Source: Caldilineaceae bacterium (GTDB lineage Bacteria > Chloroflexota > Anaerolineae > Caldilineales > Caldilineaceae). From it: a DNA stretch of 39,690 nt. The notes under the pieces are model-generated. The model searched no databases. It was not told where the DNA came from and was given only the letters and a program-made list of their open reading frames with translations. Positions 25,283-32,325 of this stretch are shown piece after piece. Numbering within the stretch: the first letter of the stretch is position 1; every line of letters starts with the position of its first letter. The stretch covers positions 1-39,690 of the forward strand of contig JAGNDO010000049.1 in NCBI GenBank assembly GCA_018003515.1, in the 5' to 3' direction. The translations under genes were made by a program, and so were the position numbers.

Positions 25283-26647
25283 GTGAAACCCAAAACCACT
25301 CTACACATCCCCCTTTGGTGGCCGGATCTGCCACTGAACTGGCGGGCCTGGCTGCCCAGCCGGGGCAACGTTGTCTTTACCACCCTCATGGTGGGGTTGC
25401 TGTTCTGGGTCCAATCCGCCGGGGCCTTGCCCCTGGGATCGCCGGCCGGTCAATCCACCAACACCATCGCCTATCAAGGCCGCCTGGCCAACAGCGAAGG
25501 CGATCCCCTGACCGAAACACTAAACATGAGCTTCCGGCTATATAGCCAGGCCAGTGGCAGCACCCCGTTGTGGGCCGAGCAATGGACAGGCTCTAATGGT
25601 GTGCAGGTCAGCGACGGGCTGTTCAACGTAATGCTGGGTAGTTTGGAGCCGATTCCCCAGAATATCATCACCGGCAACGACAACCTCTTTCTGGGCATCA
25701 CTGCCGGCACGGATGGCGAGATGAGTCCGCGGGTGCAATTGGGGAGCGTGCCGTTTGCGGTCCAGGCGTTGACTGTGCCAGATGGGAGTGTGACTAGTGC
25801 TAAACTCAATTTGCAGGGGAACGTAGGGATCGGTACCCAATCTGCGGAATACGCTTTGCATGTAAAGAATGACTGGGGAATGGTCGGGATAGATACCAAT
25901 GCCGAAGGGCAAGACGCTGGGCTGAGGCTGCATGAAAACGGCGTAATCAAGTGGCATATCTTCAACGACTCGTCCGAAGAGAATCAACTCGTGATCGGAT
26001 CTGATGCAGATATGGCACTGGCAGTCACTCAAACAGGGGATGTCGGAATCGGTACAAGCGATCCTGCAAGCAAGCTAAATTTGTATACCGAGCCAAAAAG
26101 TAGTCCATTCGGCATACTTAGTCTTGATTCAGGATCATTCGGTACGATCGCAAACGCGCAGAACAGCTATTATCTGCGGATGAAGGATTTGGGGGCAGGA
26201 ACAACCCCATTTTATGTTAGGGGTGATGGTCATGTGGGTATCGGCACCGAAAACCCAAATGCCACCCTTGAGGTTATCGGTAACTTCCATGCGTCTGGTA
26301 CGAAATCTGCTGTTGTGGAAACTGAAAACTTCGGTACCCGCAAACTCTACGCCGTCGAAGCCCCCGAAGTCCTTTTCAGCGATGAGGGAGTGGGGCGGCT
26401 TACGAATGGCGAGGCCCGCATCGAACTGGACCCGATCTTTATGGAGACTATTGAAGGCACACGGCATATCCAAATCACACCGTATGGCAAGGCCATGCTG
26501 TATGTGTCCGAAAGGGGCGAGCGCCATTTTGTGGTCAAAGCCTATGATCCGGGCAGTTCCGTGGAATTCTCCTGGCGACTGAGTGCCCACCGCAAGGGAT
26601 ACAAGGACGTACGGATGGAAGCCGTAGAGGATGGGAACAATGAATGA
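25283..26647 (+). CDS. Adhesin-family paralogue 8: constant base with GIGT tail-fibre head
   Basis: A 454-residue protein starting at GTG 25283, eight bases after AGGAG. It is the most divergent N-terminus (MKPKTTLHIPLWWPDLPLNW, then WLPSRGNVVF). The hydrophobic helix ends WVQSAGA and the base domain is well kept. The head has NVGIGTQSAEYALHVKN, DVGIGTSDPASKLNLY and HVGIGTENPNATLEVIG repeats, typical of trimeric fibre and tail-spike proteins. A C-terminal domain follows (YAVEAPEVLFSDEGVG, LDPIFMETIEG, ITPYGKAMLYVSE, FSWRLSAHRKGY), shared with paralogue 10. No S74 autoprotease signature is evident. It overlaps paralogue 9 by 8 bp, so the two are translationally coupled. Confidence 0.77.
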   Translation: MKPKTTLHIPLWWPDLPLNWRAWLPSRGNVVFTTLMVGLLFWVQSAGALPLGSPAGQSTNTIAYQGRLANSEGDPLTETLNMSFRLYSQASGSTPLWAEQWTGSNGVQVSDGLFNVMLGSLEPIPQNIITGNDNLFLGITAGTDGEMSPRVQLGSVPFAVQALTVPDGSVTSAKLNLQGNVGIGTQSAEYALHVKNDWGMVGIDTNAEGQDAGLRLHENGVIKWHIFNDSSEENQLVIGSDADMALAVTQTGDVGIGTSDPASKLNLYTEPKSSPFGILSLDSGSFGTIANAQNSYYLRMKDLGAGTTPFYVRGDGHVGIGTENPNATLEVIGNFHASGTKSAVVETENFGTRKLYAVEAPEVLFSDEGVGRLTNGEARIELDPIFMETIEGTRHIQITPYGKAMLYVSERGERHFVVKAYDPGSSVEFSWRLSAHRKGYKDVRMEAVEDGNNE

Positions 26648-27590
26648 AAATAGAAATCTGTTCGACTATTTGAGCGATTGGTGGGAACGACGGCAGGATA
26701 TGGGGCGGCAGAAAGCAAATTCTGCGCCCATACAATGGCTGCCCGCCCCCGGCAATATCATCTTCGCTATCTTGCTGATTCTCGGTCTCTTTTGGGTACA
26801 GAGAGTCGGCGCGCTAAATCTTGGTGCAACAGTCGCGGGGACCTCAACTGGCACCATCGCCTACCAAGGCCGTCTGGCCGACAGCGCCGGGACACCCCTA
26901 ACCGAAACGCTGAATATGAGCTTCCGTCTATACGCCCAGGCCAGCGGCGGCACCTCGTTGTGGACCGAGCAATGGACCGGCTCCAACGGTGTGCAGGTCA
27001 GTGACGGATTGTTCAATGTGATGCTGGGTAGTTTGGAGCCGATTTCCCAGAACATCATCACCGGCAACGACAACCTCTTCCTGGGCATCACCGCCGGCAC
27101 GGATGGCGAGATGAGTCCGCGGGTGCAATTGGGGAGCGTGCCGTTTGCGGTCCAGGCACTGACGGTCCCCGATGGGAGCATTACGACAGAAAAGCTCAAC
27201 TTGGCTGACGGGCTAGATGTGACTGGATCTCTTCAGGTTGATGGGGAAATCAGAGGGGACTACTTTTGTGGTGGGCATACGAATACAGATGGGACCGATT
27301 GGCAAGTTGAAAACAGTACCACAATCTTTGTTGACGTAAACACTTCGGCCTGTAATTTTCCAACAACCCCGATGTATTTCACTTCTCTTGGCGGGAGTGG
27401 CTTTCACTGGATGGTGACGGGTGTGACGTCAATCTATTTCCCTACGGCAACAGGTTTCAGAGTGTACATACTATCGACTACTGGACCCATTGACCCAAGC
27501 TTCGCCGATACTTGGGATTGGCATATTCAATGGTATGGCATCAAAGAAAAACTGCCGGGCGTCGATCAAGGCCTATCTACCCTTCCATAG
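26640..27590 (+). CDS. Adhesin-family paralogue 9: constant base with tail-fibre-type head
   Basis: A 316-residue protein. The ATG at 26640 overlaps the previous stop in ATGAATGA and yields MNENRNLFDYLSDWWERRQ, the family N-tail. QWLPAPGNIIF, the hydrophobic helix (ILLILGLFWVQRVGA), the base domain and a short stalk are present. The head reads TDWQVENSTTIFVDVNTSAC, YFTSLGGSGFHWMVTG, SIYFPTATGFRVYI and WHIQWYGIKEKL. I recall this pattern from assorted bacterial fibre-like proteins but cannot name a function. The base DNA is almost identical to that of paralogue 8, which suggests recent duplication or conversion. Confidence 0.74.
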   Translation: MNENRNLFDYLSDWWERRQDMGRQKANSAPIQWLPAPGNIIFAILLILGLFWVQRVGALNLGATVAGTSTGTIAYQGRLADSAGTPLTETLNMSFRLYAQASGGTSLWTEQWTGSNGVQVSDGLFNVMLGSLEPISQNIITGNDNLFLGITAGTDGEMSPRVQLGSVPFAVQALTVPDGSITTEKLNLADGLDVTGSLQVDGEIRGDYFCGGHTNTDGTDWQVENSTTIFVDVNTSACNFPTTPMYFTSLGGSGFHWMVTGVTSIYFPTATGFRVYILSTTGPIDPSFADTWDWHIQWYGIKEKLPGVDQGLSTLP

Positions 27591-27695
27591 ACACAAAGCT
27601 GTGCGTTCTTGTGACAGTGGCCAAAGGCTTTTGGCTGAACATCAATTTGCTTGGAAACAGGCATGTTTGATATCAAAACAGGGAGAAATAATCGA

Positions 27696-28895
27696 ATGGA
27701 TACGAAGCAAAACCTCTTCTACTTTCTTGGCGAATGGTGGGAACGGCGGCAGAATCGTCAGCGTTCCAATGCCCGTCCCACATTGAGCATGCGGTGGTTG
27801 CCTACCCCCGGCAACGTGGCGTTTACGGTTGTCCTGGTGGTTGGCCTCTTTTGGGCACAGAATGTCGGTGCATTGAATTTGGGGGCGGCCGCCGCGGGGA
27901 CATCCGCCAGCACCATCGCCTATCAAGGGCGTCTCGCTGACAGCGATGGAACCCCTCTGACCGAGACGCTGAACATGAGTTTTCGGCTCTATGCCCAAGC
28001 CAGCGGCAGCACCCCCCTGTGGAGCGAACAATGGACCGGCTCCAATGGCGTGCAGGTCAGCGACGGCCTGTTTAATGTAATGTTGGGTAGCCTTGACCCC
28101 ATTCCCCAGAACAAAATCACTGGGAACGACACCCTCTTCCTGGGCATCACAGTGGGCACGGACGACGAGATGAGTCCGCGGGTGCAGCTGGGCAGCGTAC
28201 CCTTCGCCGTACAGGCGTTGACGGTGCCCGATGGGAGTGTGACGGCGGCAAAGATTAGTGACGGTACAATCACTGCGGCAAAACTGGCATTTGAGCCTCT
28301 TGTCTCAGGCAATGGGATCGTGCCACTTGGTGGCAAGTCTCTCACAGATATAGCGAATATTGATCCCGTGGGCAACATTTACGGCTATGGTAGTGATGAC
28401 CGGGTTGAGATTCATATGCCTGGAGGAGCAAATGCGGGCAATTTGTATATCAATTGGCATTCTGGTCGATCACTGGTTTTTGGCGGGGGTAAAGGGTCTC
28501 CTCAAATGAGTGTCGATCCTGACGGCAATCTTTGGGTAAAGGGTGAACTACAGGCAAGCGGAGCCAAACCCGCCCTCGTGGAAACTGAAAATTACGGCAC
28601 CCGCAAACTCTACGCCGTCGAAGCCCCAGAGGTCCGTTTCAGCGACGAGGGGATGGGACGGCTTGAAAATGGCACAACCCGCATTCAGCTTGATCCCATT
28701 TTTCTGGAAACCATTGAGGGCAATTTTCTGGTTCACTTAACGCCCTACAGTGATGCGTTGTTGTACGTTTCTGAATCAGGCGATAATTACTTTGAAGTCA
28801 CTGCGGGCCAAGGGGATCCCAACGCCGAATTTGCATGGCGACTGAGCGCTACCCGCAAGGGGTATGTCGATGTGCGGATGGAAGAAGTGGAGTGA
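27696..28895 (+). CDS. Adhesin-family paralogue 10: constant base with fibre head like paralogue 8
   Basis: A 399-residue last member. The ATG at 27696 follows GGGAG and gives MDTKQNLFYFLGEWWERRQN. A TTG-initiated extension to 27651 is less likely. RWLPTPGNVAF, the hydrophobic helix and the base domain lead to a double stalk unit (VTAAKISDGTITAAKLA). A middle part (~200-290) has GNIYGYGSDDRVEIHMPGG. The C-terminal ~110 residues match paralogue 8 (ETENYGTRKLYAVEAPEV, LDPIFLETIEG, FAWRLSATRKGYVDVRME). Two different middle parts on one C-terminal domain show module shuffling. The gene is followed by a strong intrinsic terminator. Confidence 0.76.
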   Translation: MDTKQNLFYFLGEWWERRQNRQRSNARPTLSMRWLPTPGNVAFTVVLVVGLFWAQNVGALNLGAAAAGTSASTIAYQGRLADSDGTPLTETLNMSFRLYAQASGSTPLWSEQWTGSNGVQVSDGLFNVMLGSLDPIPQNKITGNDTLFLGITVGTDDEMSPRVQLGSVPFAVQALTVPDGSVTAAKISDGTITAAKLAFEPLVSGNGIVPLGGKSLTDIANIDPVGNIYGYGSDDRVEIHMPGGANAGNLYINWHSGRSLVFGGGKGSPQMSVDPDGNLWVKGELQASGAKPALVETENYGTRKLYAVEAPEVRFSDEGMGRLENGTTRIQLDPIFLETIEGNFLVHLTPYSDALLYVSESGDNYFEVTAGQGDPNAEFAWRLSATRKGYVDVRMEEVE

Positions 28896-28969
28896 GGGAT
28901 AAGGGCAGTTTTTAGCATAACCTTGGTCGAAAAAACACCTGTTATCGGATAAACAACGAAATATGGATT

Positions 28970-29004
28970 GAGACTGCCCGCCATTATCCAGGCAGTCTCT
29001 TTTT
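28970..29004 (+). terminator. Intrinsic terminator closing the adhesin unit
   Basis: GAGACTGCC (28970-28978) and GGCAGTCTC (28991-28999) form a perfect 9-bp stem with a 12-base loop, followed by a run of Ts (29000-29004). It lies 75 bases after the last adhesin stop. No comparable terminator is seen between most of the upstream members, which supports one long transcript. Confidence 0.8.
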
Positions 29005-29466
29005 GCCTCCCCCTGGTGATGTGGCTATTGGGTTGTGTTTGGACCAATAACAAATAGGGCAGCGGACGTATCGCCCCCTCCGCTTCCCGGAAGCTTGACC
29101 CAACCCCTTCCGCCGTCAATGGATCTTCCGGGAAGCTGTGGGTCAAGACCTGCCCCGGAAGGTTCATTGGCAGAGTGAATGATTGGTTTGAGCTTCCCGG
29201 CAGGGAGCAGCGGCCGTATCGCCCCCTCCGCTTCCCGGAAGCTTGACCCGACCCCTTCCGCCGTCAATGGATCTTCCGGGAAGCTGTTGACCATGCCCCT
29301 ATTTTATACCCTTTCCCGCAAAATAGTCTATCAATATCCTCTCACCCATCTCTCGCATTTCCGTACCCACCCCACCCCTAGCGCACCCCCCACCCCCCTC
29401 TTTTTGCCTCCCCCCACCCCCTGGTGATATGGTTATTGGATTGTCTTTGAACCATCCACAAATAGG
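28998..29466. repeat. Gene-free repeat region with nested direct repeats
   Basis: Two layers of duplication are visible. An outer ~60-bp unit starting CTCTTTTTGCCTCCCCC and ending ACAAATAGG occurs at 28998-29059 and, with several changes, at 29398-29466. Between them an 80-bp unit (AGCGGACGTATCGCCCCCTC...GGGAAGCTGT) occurs at 29060-29139 and 29208-29287 with two differences. Each 80-bp unit holds CTTCCCGGAAG and CTTCCGGGAAG hairpin parts. The 29290-29400 stretch is a C-rich tract. No gene is seen. Confidence 0.65.
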
Positions 29467-29467
29467 C

Positions 29468-29556
29468 CACGGATTTAACGGATTCGACGGATAAAAACGG
29501 ATCTTTTCTGTTCAAAAAAAGATCCGTTCTAATCCGTCCGATCCGTCCAATCCGTG
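29468..29556. repeat. CGGAT-rich palindrome upstream of the HAD gene
   Basis: A 36-base arm (29468-29503, CACGGATTTAACGGATTCGA and onward) pairs with 29521-29556 (ending CCGTCCAATCCGTG) around a T/A-rich loop. It ends 27 bases before the HAD start codon, so it would lie in the leader if transcription begins upstream. Confidence 0.65.
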
Positions 29557-29583
29557 TTCTATTTTTTCGAAAGCGACCCACCC

Positions 29584-30540
29584 ATGACCAACTCAACCCT
29601 TTGGATTCGTCCCACCCTCACCCCGCCCGGCCCGGTGGACGCGGTGATCTTTGACGTGGACGGGGTGCTTTTCGAGACCTCCGCCAGCTTTGACGCCGCG
29701 GTGAAGGCCACCACCCAGGATCTGCTCACCCAGGTTTATGGCATGACCGCGCCCCGCCCCGTGACCGAGGCGGAGCTGGGCCTCTTCCGCAAGGCCGGGG
29801 GGCTGAACAACGATTGGGACATGGCCTATGTGCTGATCGCCCTGCGTCTGGCCGGGCGGGCCAACACGTTGAAGGAGTTGGCCGCGGCCGCGGCGGAGAG
29901 CGGCGGACGGGGCAAAGCCTGGGCCGCCGAGATCCTGCCCCGGCGGGTGCCCCTGGACTACGATCTGGTGGTGCAGATTTTCAACGAATACTATTGGGGG
30001 AGCGAACAGTTCGAGCGGGTCTTTGATCTGCCCGCCCGCATTGATCCACCGGTGCCGGGATTGTGGCAGCGGGAAGTGAAACTGCTCCCCGCAGACCTGC
30101 CGGAGCGCCTGCGGGCCGCCGGGGTGCGGGCTTTTGGCATCGCCACCGGGCGCACCCAGGATGAGTTGAACTTGGTCTTCGCCTCCGCCGGGCTGGACCA
30201 GTTCATCCCCCAAGCCCACATCGTCACCGCGGATAGCCTGAGCAAGCCCGATGGCCGGGTGCTGGACCGGGTGCTGGCCGCCATGCAGCGCACCGCGGCG
30301 CAGGCTGGTCAGCCCCCAATCCGCACGGCGATCTATTGTGGCGATACTATGGACGATCTGCAAGCTGTGGTAAACTATCGAGGTTTGGCCCACGCCGAAA
30401 AGCCGGTCTGGGTGGGGGCCGTGGCCGTGGTGAAGGCGGAAGATTTTGCCTTTTTCCAGAAGGCCGGCTCCGATGCAACGGTGGAACATATCGGCCAGTT
30501 GGGCCAGATTGTGGATGCTATCAATCGAGTGAGAGATTAG
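29584..30540 (+). CDS. HAD-superfamily phosphohydrolase (subfamily IA type)
   Basis: A 318-residue HAD hydrolase. Motif I is FDVDGVLF (nucleophile Asp at about residue 24), motif II is the Thr in GIATGRT, and the motif III/IV region holds SKPDGRVL and YCGDTMDDLQAV, with the metal-binding Asp pair. A helical cap of about 150 residues between motifs I and II fits a C1 cap. The substrate is probably a small phosphorylated metabolite; some relatives of this subgroup are fused to histidine-biosynthesis enzymes. The ATG at 29584 has no clear ribosome site. The preceding in-frame GTG lies inside a palindrome. The stop codon (gat-tag) is part of the next palindrome. Confidence 0.8.
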   Translation: MTNSTLWIRPTLTPPGPVDAVIFDVDGVLFETSASFDAAVKATTQDLLTQVYGMTAPRPVTEAELGLFRKAGGLNNDWDMAYVLIALRLAGRANTLKELAAAAAESGGRGKAWAAEILPRRVPLDYDLVVQIFNEYYWGSEQFERVFDLPARIDPPVPGLWQREVKLLPADLPERLRAAGVRAFGIATGRTQDELNLVFASAGLDQFIPQAHIVTADSLSKPDGRVLDRVLAAMQRTAAQAGQPPIRTAIYCGDTMDDLQAVVNYRGLAHAEKPVWVGAVAVVKAEDFAFFQKAGSDATVEHIGQLGQIVDAINRVRD

Positions 30541-30612
30541 GAGATTGGGAGATTAGGAGATTGGTGCAAAACGAAAATCTCCCAATCTCCCAATCTCCCA
30601 ATCTCCCAATCG
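30533..30612. repeat. GAGATTGGGA-type inverted repeat overlapping the HAD stop codon
   Basis: Repeated GGAGATT(A/G)GGAGATTGG at 30533-30564 pairs with ATCTCCCAATCTCCCAATCT units at 30578-30612. The TAG stop of the HAD gene is inside the left arm. It fills most of the gap to the CpXC gene. Confidence 0.7.
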
Positions 30613-30639
30613 CAACAAAATTCAGAAAAGAGACCCATC

Positions 30640-32193
30640 ATGAGCGAAATTTGGACACCGGGCGGCAGCAAGCCCAAAGCGCCGGCCGGCGGCATTGAAC
30701 TGCCCTCCGGCTTCTCCCGCCGCCGGGAACCCAAGCCGGAAGCGGCCCCCGCAGCGGCCCCGGCTGCCGCCCCCGCGCCGGATCAGTCCGCCCCCCCCGC
30801 CCGCCAGCCGGGACGCGGCCAGGTGCAGGTAGCCTTCCCCCCCCAGGGCGCGCAGATCCAGTGCCCCAATTGCGGCACCCCCTTTGTGGCCCCCATCTTC
30901 AGCATTGTGGATCTGGGCGTGAACCCGGAACTGCGGGGCGCGCTCCTGGGCGGCCAGATCAACGTGGCCAACTGCAAGCAGTGCGGCTTCTCCGCCCCCC
31001 TCTCCGCGCCCCTCATGCTCCACGACCCGGCGCATGATTTCCTGGGCGTCTTCATGCCTGCCCAAGCCGGCATCGACGACATCCAGGCCCAGCGGGTGAT
31101 CGGCGAGATGACCAAGGCCCTGATGGCCAAGCTGACCAACGAGCAGCGCCGGGGCTATATGCTGGCCCCCAAGCAGTATGGCGACTGGGACCGTTTTATG
31201 GAAAAGATGTGGGAGTTTGAGGGCATCACCCCAGAGATGCGCAAGCGCCAGCGGGACCAGGTGGGGCTGATCGACAGCCTGCTCAAGGTGGCCGGGGACG
31301 AGACGGCCACGAGCATGGTCCTGGATCGACACAAAGAGCTGATCGACGCCGAATTCCTGGCCCTGTTGGGCTACTATGCCAACACCCTGGCCAGCCAAGG
31401 GGCCAGCGCCGAGGCCGAGAAGTTGCAGACCATCTTCGACACCCTGGTGGAGACCACGGAGGCCGGGGCCGTGGTCAAGCAACAACGGGCCGTGGTCGAG
31501 GCCACCTTGCAGAAGATCACCCCCCAGATCACCCCGGAGGGCTTGGTGGATGTGTTGGCCGAGGCGTGGCAGGGGGAGGCCGGGCAAGCCGTGCTTTCCA
31601 CCCTCTTTGCCGGCGCGGCCCACCTGCTGGACTACAACTTTCTCATGGCCCTCAGCGCCCGCATTGACGCCACAGCCGATGCCGACGCCAAGACCAGCCT
31701 GAACGATCTGCGGGAGACCATCCTCCAGTTCCAAGAGGAGATGCAGCAGGAGTCCCAGCAGTCCGGCGCGGCCAAGATGGAACAGGCCAGCGCCTTCTTG
31801 CAGGAGGTACTCCAGTCCATGAATGTGGAGGAGACCCTGCGGGCCAACCCGACCCAGGTGGGCAACGCCTTCTTCGCCCTGATCCAAAACCAGATGCAAC
31901 AGGCCGAGGCCGCCGGGGCCAAGGGGGCCATCAAACGCCTGGCCGCCATCTACGAAAAGGCCGTCGCCATCATGGAGGAACACATGCCCGAGGACGTGCG
32001 CCTGATCAACCGCCTCCTCAGCGCCAAGGGCGAGGGCGATATTCGCCAACTGCTCCAGGAAAATCGTTCGCTCTTGACCAAGGATTTCCTGGACAACCTG
32101 CGCGCCCTGGAAGATCGCTCCCGCCAAGAAGGCCAAACCGACCTGGCCGCCCGCCTCAAGTCTGTGCGGGGCAAGGCCGCGTTGATGCAATAA
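30640..32193 (+). CDS. CpXC-domain protein with long helical C-terminus
   Basis: A 517-residue cytoplasmic protein. A Pro/Ala-rich linker (~residues 10-60) precedes a CpXC domain with zinc-ribbon-like cysteines, IQCPNCGTPFVAPI and ANCKQCGFSAPLSAPLMLHD, then FLGVFMP. CpXC domains (Pfam family of the same name) are of unknown function. The remaining ~370 residues are Gln/Glu/Ala-rich and helical, with likely coiled coils (RETILQFQEEMQQESQQSGA). No signal peptide is seen. The start at 30640 follows AAAGAGA. It is flanked on both sides by palindromes and has no obvious functional partner next to it. Confidence 0.75.
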   Translation: MSEIWTPGGSKPKAPAGGIELPSGFSRRREPKPEAAPAAAPAAAPAPDQSAPPARQPGRGQVQVAFPPQGAQIQCPNCGTPFVAPIFSIVDLGVNPELRGALLGGQINVANCKQCGFSAPLSAPLMLHDPAHDFLGVFMPAQAGIDDIQAQRVIGEMTKALMAKLTNEQRRGYMLAPKQYGDWDRFMEKMWEFEGITPEMRKRQRDQVGLIDSLLKVAGDETATSMVLDRHKELIDAEFLALLGYYANTLASQGASAEAEKLQTIFDTLVETTEAGAVVKQQRAVVEATLQKITPQITPEGLVDVLAEAWQGEAGQAVLSTLFAGAAHLLDYNFLMALSARIDATADADAKTSLNDLRETILQFQEEMQQESQQSGAAKMEQASAFLQEVLQSMNVEETLRANPTQVGNAFFALIQNQMQQAEAAGAKGAIKRLAAIYEKAVAIMEEHMPEDVRLINRLLSAKGEGDIRQLLQENRSLLTKDFLDNLRALEDRSRQEGQTDLAARLKSVRGKAALMQ

Positions 32194-32197
32194 ATTT

Positions 32198-32288
32198 ATC
32201 GAGTGTCGTGTATCGAGTATTCAAACTCGTGTATCCCCCAACACGAGTTACATCAACCCACAATGATACTCGATACACGACACTCGAT
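32198..32288. repeat. Inverted repeat between the CpXC gene and cinA
   Basis: A perfect 23-bp pair of arms (32198-32220 and 32266-32288; left arm begins ATCGAGTGTCGTGTATCGAG) surrounds a second pair, AACTCGTGT / ACACGAGTT. It starts five bases after the CpXC stop codon. Confidence 0.75.
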
Positions 32289-32325
32289 ATTCTTTTTCTT
32301 CTACCACGAAAGCCGCCACACCCCC

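Noticed and set aside
10925-28895. The adhesin array as a prophage tail region
   Set aside because: Heads and stalks resemble tail fibres, but there are no tail, capsid, terminase, integrase or lysis genes, and each protein has its own hydrophobic signal segment.
10925-28895. Diversity-generating retroelement acting on the variable heads
   Set aside because: There is no reverse transcriptase, no template/variable repeat pair, and the heads are wholly different domains and not adenine-mutated versions of one.
25280-28895. Peptidase S74 autocleaving chaperone domain at the ends of paralogues 8 and 10
   Set aside because: GIGT repeats often precede S74 domains, but the terminal domain here lacks a recognisable Ser-Lys catalytic pair context and reads as the different YAVEAPEV...RKGY domain.
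29060-29287. CRISPR-like repeats
   Set aside because: There are only two 80-bp units with internal hairpins and unequal surroundings. There are no regular spacers and no cas genes.
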